From Echinarachnius parma (Eukaryota; Echinodermata; Echinoidea; Clypeasteroida; Echinarachniidae), in the NCBI GenBank assembly GCA_037951105.1, contig JBAMJV010007443.1, positions 1 through 64,000 on the forward strand: a stretch of DNA of 64,000 nt, in the 5' to 3' direction. Below the pieces are notes generated by a model. It did no database searches. It had not been told where the DNA came from and saw only the letters and a program-made list of their open reading frames with translations. Positions within the stretch are counted from its first letter, which is position 1; each line of letters opens with the position of its first letter. Shown here one piece after another: positions 41,563 through 53,746 of this stretch. The translations under genes were made by a program, and so were the position numbers.

Positions 41563-42137
41563 TTAAAGTGATCCCTGTAAAGTGTCAGATATTGCACAAA
41601 ATGACATTTGAGACCTCAATCCTAAATCAATATCATTGTCAAATACAATTGAAGGATTTATGAAAGTAAAAAAAAAAAACGAACGCTGTTTACCTAGTGA
41701 AAAACGAATATTGAGTTAATATTTTATCACCGAATACTGATGGCCTGCCGTAGATTTGTCGCAGTAATAATCGTCCGTTTGACGATATCCGCTCCCGTGT
41801 ACACAGACGGTACAGAATTTGCGCGCGCTCGGCTCAACAGTCGGGTACATCGACTCATTGCGCTACCCTGTCTATCGGCCGGAATGTCCGTTATCGCGTG
41901 GCGCGCCGGCCGGGCGTGTTCAGCTACGGCAATTGTACTTTTTACCAAAAGCGTTGGGCAACACTTTTGAAATGATGATTTTTCAATGATAATTATCTTC
42001 CTACTAAAGGGGCATTTGACAAAATCTAACCCTATTTTATTCTTCTCTTAGCGTAAGCTAAACAACTCGGCAGAAGAGAAACGAGGAAGCTCCAAATAAT
42101 TTTCCTGGAGTTAGACACTTTACTTGGATCACTTTAA
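41563..42137. mobile_element. MITE family 2, copy 2
   Basis: TTAAAGTGATCCCTGTAAAG at the left and CTTTACTTGGATCACTTTAA at the right. It aligns along its length with 22,873-23,418. Confidence 0.8.
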
Positions 42138-42161
42138 CCTTCGTTACGATTACCATGAATA

Positions 42162-42494
42162 TTAAAGGGACCTAGTAACATTGTCCAAATTCTCAAAATC
42201 CAATTGGAATTATTGCGGTTTCCTCATAATATATCTTGTTGTATTCGTATGAACAATAAACGCATGGGACAGGTTTCGGTTTTTCAAATGTCCGTTTCGT
42301 TAAAAAGGTATTTACAATTGAATTGTTCAGATGTTAAATTATCCACTGGATCGTCACTTTGCATTTTTGCTCATTACTCAGCCATATAAGGGCCATTTAA
42401 CTTGAATTGTTTACCCAACACCTAGTGGATATTTCATATAACAACAAGATGCATTGTATATATCAACCAATATATGTCAACAAAGTTACTAGGG
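42162..42494. mobile_element. MITE family 3, copy 2 (inverted)
   Basis: It opens TTAAAGGGACCTAGTAACAT and closes AACAAAGTTACTAGGG; its middle is the reverse of 26,784-27,161. Confidence 0.7.
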
Positions 42495-43252
42495 ATAGTA
42501 TACAGTTCTAGTCAAATTTAATTTTAGACACTAGACCTTGTAAGTTATCATTGAAAACGGACATTTATAATTCAATGATGCCTGGATGGCTGAAAACATA
42601 TAAACGGCTTAGTTGCATGATTGTTTTAATTTTGAAAAGTAGCCATTATATAGCACAATAGTCTTCATATATCCAACATTTTCAATAATTTCTGTATTAA
42701 ACATTTAAACATGTGCATCTGATGTTTTTTTAAGTAATCATTAAAACAAATCAATTTCAATCTATTCCATTTTTCATGAAAACATAAATAAAATGTACAG
42801 TTTATATATACACATAAACATATAAAACCATATAATACAAGTAGATATAAACAATGACAAACACAAACCAAATTTACAACTTACGAGAATTCGAAAGCCT
42901 CTTTTGCATATTCTCATGTGTAAGATTTATAAATAAAGGGTATTTCCGGTCAAACTGGTGAGAACAGCAGTCAAACTGACGATTTGCAAATTAAATTGAG
43001 CACGAAATTGATTAACAATTGGGTTCATCAGTTTGAGTTCTAACAATATTCAATTTATCTTTTAGAGCACGCGATCGCCAATCATGTCATGCAGAAATGA
43101 AAAAGGCAAAAAAAAATGATACGTTGGAATTTTCGCTCTCTGTTCCTGATAAGTGCACAATTACTTTCACTTCTACTACTTGCATATTTCCTCATGGGTA
43201 TCTCTAGTAATCTCTTTTAAACTACTATCAACTGTTCTGACTGTCCTCTAGA

Positions 43253-43324
43253 GGCTGCCATGTTTTCCAACGGTACCTCATGAAACGTACGTTTCATATG
43301 GTACAGTTGGAAAACATGGCAGCC
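43253..43324. repeat. 72-bp hairpin centred on ACGTACGT
   Basis: The outer 19 bp (GGCTGCCATGTTTTCCAAC) is an exact inverse of the right arm and the inner GAAACGTACGTTTC is self-complementary, with only a few mismatches between. It is absent from the aligned place in unit A. Confidence 0.75.
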
Positions 43325-43397
43325 CCAGGGCCTGTGTTCAGTCAAAACAGATGATAGTGTTTTAAGAGAAACATGGATTATTTCCATTAGTAGTGAT

Positions 43398-43563
43398 AGG
43401 GCCCCGTTGCAGAAATATATACAATCGATTGTAAGTTACAATTAATTGTACGTCAGAACGTATTCTAAATGCGCGAATCTTATTGGTTGAAACGCGCAAA
43501 GTTTGTGACTTACAATGAATTGTAACTTACAATCGATTGTATCTCTTTCTGCAACGGGACCCT
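43398..43563. mobile_element. MITE family 4 (GGGCCCCGTTGCAGAAA)
   Basis: 166 bp, inverted ends of roughly 50 bp (AGGGCCCCGTTGCAGAAATA and TCTTTCTGCAACGGGACCCT) rich in ATCGATTGTAAGTTACAAT. The related copy in unit A is shorter. Confidence 0.75.
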
Positions 43564-44057
43564 GCCTAAAAGTGATGGGAATCATGCACTTACCAGTAAC
43601 AGTAAGCGAAAATGCCACTGTTTGGGTACCCTTTAAGTTTGTGGAAAGTGTTCTTCTTTGTCTGACTATGTACACTTATACCTTCTAGTAGGGTCCATGA
43701 TTATATGAATAATATGAAATGGAATGTGTATTTGATTGTATCCATTGTCTTAATTGTATATTTTGGTTAATAGATATATCGAACTTATTATTGTACTTGT
43801 ATTACAATATATTGTTAACAATAACTAACTGCTGGAACTATTAACTTACTATTGATTATTTATAACTGTAAATGGATATATACGACTATAATTAATGGGA
43901 GTTATGCACTGATCAGTACCGGTAGGCGAAAATGCTTATTATTGTACTGCATTGTTAAGTATTTGTTTCTAGAAAGTGTATGTAGCGTCTTTTGATATTA
44001 GGCTCTTCAAAGTAAGCGTATATATATTCATATGATCAAAGTTCACTCTAGACCAGT

Positions 44058-44785
44058 GGGCCCCGTTGGAGATTGTAGAGTTGCAATAATTGCAAGTCAG
44101 AAAATATGCACGTTTAAAGGGATAGTTGAGTTCTGGTAAAGAGAGTACAGTTTTGGTGAAACTGAATTTTAGTAACCAAAACCTGCACCATTACATTACA
44201 AACTAATAGTTATAACTCTACCATGCTTGAAAGGAATTCAAGATTACAAACGACTGAGTAAAAAGCCTTTTATCATTCAAACAGAGGCGTTCAAACTCAA
44301 GATGGCGCTCTTTAAAAACACATTGGTTTAAACCATTTAAAATAAAATATTGTGCTTGTGAAGGTTCGTAAAAATAGTGACTAGATAGAGAAATAATCAA
44401 CAACTATTAAAATGACTTTTTGAAAAGAGGAAGCATTTTTTAAACATTTTTAACGGCTGGTTCAAAATTCTCTAATAAACCTGGGGCCCCAGCTTTATTA
44501 CAAATTGTTATATTTATGGATATTTTGGCCGTTTCTGAACCGATTTTGATCAAATAAAGTTTATTCTGTCACTAAAATATTATGCTCTTTCAAATTTTGC
44601 ACTCAGTTTTTTATTATCTCACAAAAGAATTATTATGTCTAGCGCCCTCTCTACCAAAACTCAACTATCCCTTTAAAGTCAAAATTTGAAGTCAAATTTG
44701 GGCATTTTAGTTGCATGATCTGACTTGCAATTAATTGCAACTATTTACAATCGATTGCAAATCCTTCTGAAACGGGGCCTAGCTA
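44058..44785. mobile_element. MITE family 4 split by MITE family 1
   Basis: The left fragment starts GGGCCCCGTTGGAGATTG and the right fragment ends TTCTGAAACGGGGCCT. The family 1 element occupies 44,114-44,676 between them. The family 4 copy is therefore the older insertion. Confidence 0.7.
44114..44676. mobile_element. MITE family 1, copy 5 (inverted)
   Basis: TTAAAGGGATAGTTGAGTTC to AACTCAACTATCCCTTTAA, nested in the family 4 element. Confidence 0.85.
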
Positions 44786-45666
44786 GGACTTGTGAATTCT
44801 TTGTGATGTCTTGTCAGGTCGTAGCCACATGTGTCATGTAAGTTTCTTGGGTGTTGTCGCATATAACCGGATAGCGTAAACGGAGACCTGGCGCGTAGAA
44901 AATTTGCGGGAACATAATATCCAGTCTCCTTTGATGTATGCACAAAACTGTTCACTGGATACATCAACGGACGTAGCCTGATAAGGAACGTATTCGCCGA
45001 ACAAGAAACGGGCAAGAAACGCATACGAACGTAGACAAATTTATTGAAAATGTTGCTCCCCGTACATAGTGAGTGGGGCCTATACTGGAAGCCGTTTTGA
45101 AAGAAATTTAATAAAATGTCTGTCACTTACTTATCACCGGATAGGGTTGACGGACGCCAAACAGAAAGCCAAATTTGTAATCTGCTCGTCTCAGTTCTTA
45201 TGCGTGTCCTGTTCAACGAATGTGTTTGTTGCCGGGCGATGTCCGTTGTTTTTGTACCGGTGGAAAGTTTTGGGAATGCAGCACTGGAGACAACTGTCAC
45301 CACCGGATATGTTTATTCGCATTGTTGTATCCGTCGGGCGTTCGTTTGAGCCGTCCGGTAACGTGTGACTGTAACTGGAACTAAAACGTCTCCGTCACAC
45401 CTGTACTGTGTGACAAAAAGCTATATCATACCGTAAAATTAGTTTATTTTCTCTATCTGCCTTCATGGCATAATTATTATTTCCTTTGTTTCCATAATAA
45501 ACACTAAATGTTACAACACGGTGCAGAATGCGTTATATCTATCCCTTTATAATTATAATTTATTGTGTAAAATAGATGTTACGCGTGTTATCATGATTTA
45601 GTGCAGATGTTTGTTTATGAATATAAAATGTGTGCTGATGTTTTGAATGGTTTTATTTTTAATTCT

Positions 45667-46217
45667 TTAAAGGGATAGTTGAGTTTTGGTAAAGAGGGCG
45701 CTGCACAAAACAATTTGTTCTGAGGTAATGAAAAACTGGGTATCAACTTTGAAAGAGCATACAATGTTAGTGACAGACTAAACTTGATTTGATCAAAATC
45801 GGTTCAGAGACGGCAGAAGTATCCATAAATATAACCATCTGTAATTATTGTGGGGCCCCACAATAGTTCAATAATTTTGAACCAGCCTTTGAACAAAAAA
45901 TGCTTAATACACGTTTCGAAAATGTACCAAATTTGTTTTTAAATCGTTGTAGATGATCTCTTTATTTCATCATTATAACAAAAAAACATTACATAAACAA
46001 TGTTTTATTAAAAATGGTTCAAACTCATGAGTTTTTAAAAAGCTTATTCTGATTATTCGTGCTTAGGTCGTGAATTCATTACACATAATTATTTGAGGAG
46101 GCAGTTTGGTTTAATCGTTTTGATCTTTTTTAACCATACATTTTTAAAATGGTTCAAACTAATGAGTTTTTAAACTGAAAGCGCCCTATTTAGTTTTAAC
46201 GGCTCCTTTTTAAAAAA
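45667..46217. mobile_element. MITE family 1, copy 6 (left part, rearranged)
   Basis: It opens TTAAAGGGATAGTTGAGTTT and follows the family to about 46,040. It continues in disordered fragments (AAAATGGTTCAAACTAATGA at 46,147). The family's right part resumes at 47,405-47,550 (TTAGTCGTTTGTAATTTTG) without the terminal repeat. Confidence 0.65.
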
Positions 46218-46395
46218 TTATAATAAGGAAATAATTGATGATTTTGAGTGCGATAGGGCACGTCTATTTGCACGAATCGTGCAGCCACGTCAGTACTATT
46301 GAACGAGCTACGAAGTAGCGAGTTCAATAGTATTGACGTGGCTGCACGCTGAGTGCAATAGACTGCCCTCGCACGAGAAATCATTAATTATTTTC
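46218..46395. repeat. 178-bp hairpin
   Basis: Nearly continuous complementarity from AATAATTGATGATTT to its inverse, with the middle arms GCAGCCACGTCAGTACTATT and AATAGTATTGACGTGGCTGC and apex CTACGAAGTAG. It lies between the two halves of the broken MITE. Confidence 0.75.
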
Positions 46396-47220
46396 TTTAT
46401 ATAACAACTACACTTTTGACACAAAATATGTTTTCATAATCCCAGGAAAAATGATGCCGTTCCAACATGTCCATGAAGCTCTAACCAGTTCCAAAAGAAC
46501 TCGCCGTAAAATTGAATGCTCTTTTTTGTGTACAATGTCCCTTCATCCTTTCTCTAACCAGTATAAAAGCGACTCAACACTTTGTCTAGTTCATCCGCTT
46601 TCAAATGATCAACATCCTCAATCAAGAGAGTTTAGCCCTACACATTTTGCAAAAGCTTCAAGAGGATTCACTGCATATTTAGTTAACTTTTTGGTATACA
46701 GAGTAACGTTCAATCAAGAACATTTGCTAGGCCTAGCCCTAGTTCATCTTCAGTTTAATAACACAAAATTCGCCATCGTAAAAGTAATATACATACCATG
46801 TTCGATCCAGTGTACAATAAACAAACAATGTCAATAATGTTATCCAGATAAACAATCCAAAGAAGGTGCGAGTCAATATTTTAATCCAGATGAATAATCC
46901 AAGTGAAATAGGGTACTTGAGTTCAAAGTGCGAGAACTAAGCGTAGTAGTACCAGTACTTAGAACGCTTAAACGCGACGCGGTCTACGTCTCTGTACACG
47001 GGAGAATTAGAAGTACCTGACGTGTGTACAACCTTTATGAACTTCTTACGACGCGACCAGACAGCTTGTGCGCGCTTAGCGCGCTTGTTGTCCGAGCAAC
47101 AGAGTAAACTCGCAACGCAGTATAAGTAAAAAAACAAACAACGATTAAAGCACGCTTATAAAAATGCAGCGAAGCTCGCTGCATGCATGCATATTCACAC
47201 GACGCGTAATGTACGTTTAA
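46396..47220. other. DNA inserted between MITE halves
   Basis: A 128-codon frame (46,451-46,837) shows no recognisable motif. The stretch 46,940-47,180 is richer in CpG (GCGCGCTTAGCGCGCTTG). No other feature. Confidence 0.35.
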
Positions 47221-47263
47221 TAACGTGTAGGGTGTACCGCCGGTACATCACTCCTTTAATTGA

Positions 47264-47307
47264 TGACGTCAGCCGTGCAATAGTCGACTATAGCACGGCT
47301 GACGTCA
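47264..47307. repeat. 44-bp near-perfect palindrome with TGACGTCA at both ends
   Basis: TGACGTCAGCCGTGC, a single A, ATAGTCGACTAT, a single A, and GCACGGCTGACGTCA. The terminal words are the full CRE consensus. It could be a transposon centre or a strong dimeric binding site. Confidence 0.8.
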
Positions 47308-47788
47308 GTTACTGAGTGCAGATAGATCATTTTTTCTGAATAGCATGTGACCTGAATTCAGCCAATCACAACACGAGAACATTCTAAGGCGTTATATAAT
47401 AGGCGTTATACATGTACTTAGTCGTTTGTAATTTTGTTTACATTTCGTGCATGCATGGCGGAGTTATAACTAATATTTGTAATGTAATGGTGCATGTTTT
47501 GGCACCTGAAATTCAGTTTGACCCAAACTGTACTCTCTTTTCCAACTTTACGTGGAGGGGGTGGATGTAGCGCATCGGCCGAACTGTGGGGAGGTGCATA
47601 GTAGTTTGTTTTTTGTGTGTTTAAATATGTCGTGTGATGTCATTAAACCTCGTTCATATTTCCCCATACTGAACTTCAATAGACAACAGAGAAGTTATAT
47701 TTCACAAAGTAATAATTAACATAAAGACAAAACATACCAATGTATCTCTTAGTTCGTGTTCATGATTAACTCTTAATCATAAAGTCTC

Positions 47789-49560
47789 TTCAATTTCAAT
47801 GTTCAATGTTCAATGTTCAATTTTATTTCATTTTCAACAAGACGGTACATATATTTACAATGAATAAGTAACAACAACATTTGTGAAAGTTTAAACAATA
47901 CATTATAAACATTTGCAATCAAAATTTATGTTATAATAATGGTATTTTTATTCAACAAAATGTCACATTCACAGCTACAAGCTGAATTGCAGTGTCATTT
48001 GCAACAATATTTACAAACATGGAAATAACATTAATGAACTCACGAGGTATAAAGAAACCTTAATATATTATATACAATAATTAGAGAAATAAATCATAAT
48101 ATACCTGAATAGTATCACAAATTAGGCATGAATACTAACGAAAGACAGTAAATTATATTATTATTTTGTATATCGATTAATCAATAATTAAGTGATTAGA
48201 AAAATCAATAGGCATCATGTATCAATTTATATTTCCTAATGCAAATTTTATATTTTAAGATAACATTAAAACCATTATGACTGCTGTAACATTTACTGGG
48301 CTAGTTAAAAATTTACGAAAATTACATAATATAGCTCAATCACAAATTAATAGAATAACGAATTAGCCGTAATTACTAACCAACGACAGTGAGTAATAAT
48401 GTTGTTTTATATATTGATACATGAAATGAGTAATAACAAAAGCCCATAATATAATATTAAGGCATCGTGTATTAATTCGATTTTCTAATGCAAATTTAAT
48501 ATTTAAAAGTAAAATTTATAAAATTTAAAATACTTATAAATTAATATTTATAACACTTACTAAGCAAGTTAAAGATTTATACAAAAACTACATAAACTAG
48601 CAGCAATTCTTGGAAATTAGTAATAATTAATTATCCGAATAGAATGATATGATATATGAATTATAATGTATTGCATTCAATGGCTTAACTAACTTTATTC
48701 AATTACATGGATTATGGATATAATGATATCACCCGTAAATTGAGACTCGTACACAAAAATGCGAATTCAAATGCATTTCAATAAGAGTGTTTTGGTTTGG
48801 TTCAATAGCTTATAATAATCAACACTTACTTTTAAAGTCAAAAGTATTAAATGTACAATTATAAGGTACTGTATCTCGCTGTAATAACTAGTTTGTACAA
48901 ATCAATTATCCAATACAATTCGTAAGGGTGAATAAATGCATTTTTACCATCAAAGTATAATTGCCCGTTATTATACACAAATGCCTCACACAAAGGAAGC
49001 ATCATGATAAAGATAGGAAGCATCATAATCATAATAATACAGATCGGAATTATGTGCGTGAACAATTATAACACAATAATCAAATCAAATCAGTATATTA
49101 TAATAGTACAAAACTTACGTGTCTAATGTATTACATGCATCAATATACATGGGGATTTTAAGGTATCTAATTAGTATTTTTATTCAAGCATCTCACAATG
49201 TAAGGAATAGGGCTGGACCTATACCTTTCTGTCCTACAACCAATAGAATATAAATTTGTTTGACGACGTAACTGCCTTCCAGTGTCTGGTCTCTGTTCTG
49301 GGAGCCAGTTCCGGAAATCATTAGAATTAAGGAGGGATTTGCCGAACTTCAAGCATATTTTCTTCCGCCTATCTTCCAGAGTTTCAACCATCGTAACATC
49401 CAAAGCATTATCATATGATCCATAAAGGGGACCCAAAATCAGCCTTAGTGCTCGTTTCCGGACTCTTTCAATAGAGGCTGTTTGCATTTTTGTTAGATCA
49501 GGGTGCCAAACAGGCACCCCGTACTTTGATACAGGCACCCCGTATGTTGATATAATTATT
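47789..49560 (-). mobile_element. 5'-truncated CR1/Jockey-like LINE
   Basis: On the minus strand a reverse transcriptase C-terminal frame (49,538 to 49,167) is followed by about 1.4 kb of AT-rich 3' sequence. It ends in GAAATAAAATTGAACATTGAA-type tandem units at 47,789-47,820. This order (coding end, 3'UTR, short-repeat tail) fits one truncated insertion, though other repeats may be embedded in the AT-rich part. Confidence 0.55.
49167..49538 (-). pseudogene. Non-LTR reverse transcriptase C-terminal fragment
   Basis: This 123-codon stretch has the tail pattern of CR1/Jockey-type reverse transcriptases: YGVPVWHPDLTKMQ, IERVRKRALRLIL, SYDNAL, TLEDRRKKICLKFGK, and RYRSSPIPYIVRCLN at the end. The polymerase domain is missing on the 5' side, and a small duplication of CAGGCACCCCGTA marks the break. 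Clade assignment is approximate. Confidence 0.8.
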
Positions 49561-50049
49561 AATTAAAATACAATGAATAAAGATACAACGAAATTTTAAC
49601 ATTTTTAAAGTAAGGTACAATTAAATTTTGACATTTAGAAATAATCATGCTATAAAAGCGGAATCAGAAAGTAAATTTCAAGTGAAAATGGAGGGATCCA
49701 CTAAAAAGCATGGCTTGTAGAATGTGGAATCCCTCAAAAATTAATGTTTTACAAAATAATGAAAGTATAAAATACGGAAAATATGTTGTTCTATTAATAT
49801 CCAAGTCATTGTTCGTCCCCCTTTGGCAATCCTTATAACGAGGTCAATCATCTCTATTTGTGTTTTCCGTTGCTACCTGCATTCTATTGAAATGGGAATA
49901 CATCACGCATCTATAGACATTTAAAATTGCCAAGATATTACTTTTGACAGGAAGCAATATTTCATTACAAATCGCTCGGTACGCAAGAGACGGCAGTGAA
50001 AAGACCTCTTGAATATTGGTCCTTCAACAGTTCAAGAAATTCGCCGTCT

Positions 50050-50375
50050 TTTGTGTTCATTCGTGCTTAGGTCGTGAATTGAATTCACATCTCATGAGGA
50101 GGCAGTTTGGTTAAATTGTTTTGATGATTTTTAACCAAACATCACATTCACTATTTTTTGTAAGAAATGGTTGAAATGTCCAGGTGTCTATATGGCGTCC
50201 CTTTCCCTTTAACCACTGCTTTTGAAATGAAATCAGCCTTCTAACCTGGCCATTTATATACTTTCCATTCGAAATTTGTTGAGTTATAATAAGTATTAAT
50301 GTAGTATTCAATCATATATTATAAGTTTTTAGTTACAAGAATTAAGTTTGACCACAAGTGCACAATCCCTTTATC
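50050..50375. mobile_element. Decayed MITE family 1 relative
   Basis: The phrases CGTGCTTAGGTCGTGAATT, GAGGAGGCAGTTTGGTT and AGTTTGACCACAAGTGCACA also occur in the disordered copy at 46,060-46,120 and in family ends. Confidence 0.45.
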
Positions 50376-50569
50376 ATCGGGGGGAGGGGGGGAGGGGGGG
50401 GGGGGGGCAATATGCAGTAGGCTGCTCCCTATTGGATTCCGCAATCCCCATATAGAGTTAATAACGAACTACCAAATTCCCGTAGGCAATGGGTTAACAC
50501 CAGTTGTCACATGATGCGTATGGATGTGTGCATTGTTTTAACATGCTTTTTTTTAAAACATGTCTTTTG

Positions 50570-51152
50570 GGTTACAGTCCGTTATTCCGAAGGTTCGTTA
50601 TTCCGAAGGTTCAGTTATTCCGAAGGTTCGTTATTCCGAAGTTTCGTTATTCCGAAGGTTCGTTGATCCGAAAATATAATCGGGTTCGTTATTCCGAAGG
50701 TTCGTTATTCCGAAGGTTCGTTGATCCGAAAATAAAATCGGGTTCGTTATTCCGAAATTAAATCGGGCTTGTTATAATACTATAGTTTGTGTTTTGTTTA
50801 TTTAATTTACAGCCTGCATTAAGCATACCCCTCCCCCTTTCCCTCCCTTGGCCAGACCAATCAAACATTTAAGTTTATGTTATCTCTTTATATGAAATTA
50901 TAGCAATATAACAAACCCAAATTCATTTTCGGATTAACGAACCCGATTTCATTTTAGAAATAGCGAACCTTCGGTATAACGAACCCTCGGAATAACGGAC
51001 CTTCGGAATAACGAACCTTCGGAATAACGAACCCGATTTCATTTTAGGAATAGCGAACCTTCGGAATAACGAACCTTCGGAATAACGAACCTTCGGGATA
51101 ATGCAACAAATGTTCGGATTAACGAACCCTATTTCATTTTCGAACCGCACCC
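50570..51152. mobile_element. Foldback element FB-1, copy 2
   Basis: Same structure as 733-1540: left array of GTTCGTTATTCCGAAG (50,578-50,755), unique centre, inverted right array (50,930-51,100), end CGAACCGCACCC. The direct repeat GTCTTTTG (50,562-50,569 and 51,153-51,160) is exact, proving an 8-bp target duplication. It is shorter than copy 1 because it has fewer units. Confidence 0.9.
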
Positions 51153-51160
51153 GTCTTTTG

Positions 51161-52750
51161 TACGAGAAATGTTCTGCAGCTGTGCCCCTATTCCATATTT
51201 TGGTTGCCACTTTTCTAGTTTTTTTATTCGTTTTTAACCGCATTTGGTGACTTTCCCTAGAATCTTATTGTAAACATTAATTTGGTAATAAGTTGACGTA
51301 TTTTGCCACTTCCCGTTTATACCATACAATACAGATCGTTTTGTTTCATTCCAATCAAATTTATCAATAATAATTTGTCATTGACTAAAATTAACTTTCA
51401 TAGGAATTAATCGTTTTCTTTGATGAACATATTAAGAAATTTAAAACCAATGTTTTCATTATTTTGTATAATAATGTGTATGTTAAAAATATGCAAATTG
51501 AGTTTTAAATGATGAAGTATGAATATTATGGAAAGGAAAATATAAACCCAGGTGTAGTAAATGGGTACTTGACAGGCAAATGTTCCTTGAAATGCTTGAG
51601 CGCTTGAATAAGGCTGCTCAGTTAAAACCAAGGTTATACTGCAGCTCCGAGCGCTTTTAGACCTAACTGTAATAAAGCGCATTTAATTTATAAAAATTGA
51701 CTATTATTATTATAAACGCATAATATTGTAGTAAAAAGAGTATGACAAATCATAAGAAGATCATCTCAGTCAGAATTAGTTTGTAAATGAAAAGGAACCC
51801 TGACAGACATAAAACACTAAAGAAATGTCAGCCACTTTATTACAGATGGCGAACTTGCATAATATCAAAGAGATCAAAATAGTCCGTTTGGCACAAAAAT
51901 AATAAATTGTAAAAATGTACAGCATTTTCTATGCTTTTTGTCATAATATTGTAAATAGCTCCCGTATTGACGACCATTTTTTATTATTTTGTTTTGAAGA
52001 CCTCGTTTTGCGTTAAATGTGTGCCAAATATCTAAGTTTTTGTACAGTCATAAGGAATTTGGAGAGGCGGACATCGGAACTCAAAACAAAAGTCTTTTGA
52101 CATGACCTACAAAATGGCGCCATAATGGTTCCATAATGAACAATGGAAAGTCTAAGAACTGTGATTTATTAGCTCATGAATTCCTGCTTCCTTCCCTTTT
52201 GCTTTGCTCACACTGCAATATTTCTGCGTATTATAATGATATTTGAGGTTCGGTTTATTACATCTCAGTTCAAAGAGTCACACATTTTAATCACAATAAT
52301 AAGTCTATACAAATCCATACAAAAGAGAAAGTTTCTATCGCTTAATTAGAATACATATCCATTCATCTATTGTTTTGTGCATATATTTGTATGTTTGTCT
52401 CTTTCTCTTTCCTCCTATCATATTTCCGTAATGTATTAATATTGTTTGTTGGGAAAAGGTTTACTGGAAAATTTGTCGATCTCTCTCCGGGAACCTTTTA
52501 TCTTTTTCTTTCTCTCCCTCTCTTTTCTATCTATTTCATCCAATTTGTCTCTCATTTTCCTCTTTTTCTTCATGCTCATAAATATGTCATTAAGCTATTA
52601 TGGAAATATGTTCTCAATTGAACATATCTTTTTCAGACCCCCTCTCTCCTCCTCTATCTATATATCACCTCTTCCTTTTGTTTAATTAAGTTTTCTATAT
52701 ACTTTAATTAACTTTTTAATTATCTGGCAGCTTGCGAAGATTGGTCGGCG
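51161..52750. other. Intergenic DNA, nothing recognised
   Basis: Non-coding, with a pyrimidine-rich section at 52,380-52,690 whose hydrophobic frames are compositional. Confidence 0.4.
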
Positions 52751-52917
52751 AGTGGCGTAGCGGGGGGCACGGGAGGCACTTGCCTTCTCCCCCCATTAAT
52801 TAAAACAAAATAATACACAACATTATGGGGAAAAATGGAGAAAAAAAAAACAAAGAAATACATAAGCTGTGCCCCCAATCAGTCTTGTGCCCCCCAAAAA
52901 AATCCACCCTTCGCCAC
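52751..52917. mobile_element. hAT-like MITE AGTGGCGTAGCG, copy 2
   Basis: It begins AGTGGCGTAGCGGGGG and ends CCCTTCGCCAC, with the family's AAATACATAAG(C/G)TGTGCCCC phrase inside. The ends are worn and no target duplication is clear. Confidence 0.7.
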
Positions 52918-53746
52918 GAATATTCTATGTATTCGTATATATATAACTTAATACAAGATCGACTAAATCAAAGCAATAGTGCCTAGTGGTCTCGAAGGAG
53001 AGAGACGTCCAGGACCGTTTGATTTACCTTAAAATTGTATCGTAAAAGAGAAAGTTTTATTAGCATTGAACAACTGTTGGATTTGAGATATCAACACCAG
53101 TATTTCTTTCGAAATGGTGAGTATATTATCATCTAAAGGTTTTCTTTTTATGTAATGTTTATAAAATTAATGTATTATTTGTTTAAACTGTATTCAATTA
53201 TTCTTTTTATTTAACTGAAAAAGCTATCTAATAACAATGTTGACTTATTATCATGCCAAGGATGCTGACAAAGATTGACGAATACTCTTACAGATTGCTG
53301 ATTTATTACTATCTTGAAAAAAAAACTGATAAACTTTTGGTTTGAATTCATGTTCCATGTAGTAAGTTCTTAGCTGATTTATTGTGTTACAAAGAATTAT
53401 CTGTTACAAACTTTTATTAGTTAATCTTAATATGAGATACCCTTCTTGACTTTGTCGTTGCATTACAGGACTAAACCAATGTCACATGATTATGTGAAAT
53501 AATAAAATGTATTTAAATGTATTCATGAAGCCTATTTTTCTTCGCATATTTTCAATCATTTATAATATTTGTAGTTAGTTTCCACGATGTTTGAATTAAA
53601 TCTATTTATATTATTTGTTGCATTATGACTAGTTTATTCATACATATAATAGCATTTGGTCCCAAATAATGCATTCGTGTGTTTTTCTTTTAAAAAAGGG
53701 AATTAAAATATTACTACAAATTGTTCATTGCTACCTTTGAAAAGAA
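52918..53746. other. Intergenic DNA with an unsupported ATG-GTGAGT
   Basis: AAATGGTGAGTA at 53,113 resembles the exon 1/donor junction of genes A and B, but the upstream sequence does not align and no second exon follows. Confidence 0.3.

Larger units (their letters stand above)
42495..45412. repeat. Duplicated 3' flank of gene B
   Basis: Partner of 17,255-19,140. It begins GGGATAGTATACAGTTCTAG and ends near CGTGTGACTGTAACTGGAAC. The stretch 44,790-45,330 is specific to this copy and contains CGAACAAG and CTTGTTCG-type inverted pieces, so it is probably another inserted element. Confidence 0.6.

Noticed and set aside
46451-46837. 128-codon frame
   Set aside because: No signal peptide, domain or paralogue, and it is embedded in rearranged MITE DNA.
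53113-53122. Third gene start (ATG followed by GTGAGT) like genes A and B
   Set aside because: The 5' flank does not align with those of A or B and no exon resembling VTQLVLFIVFL follows before transposon DNA begins.
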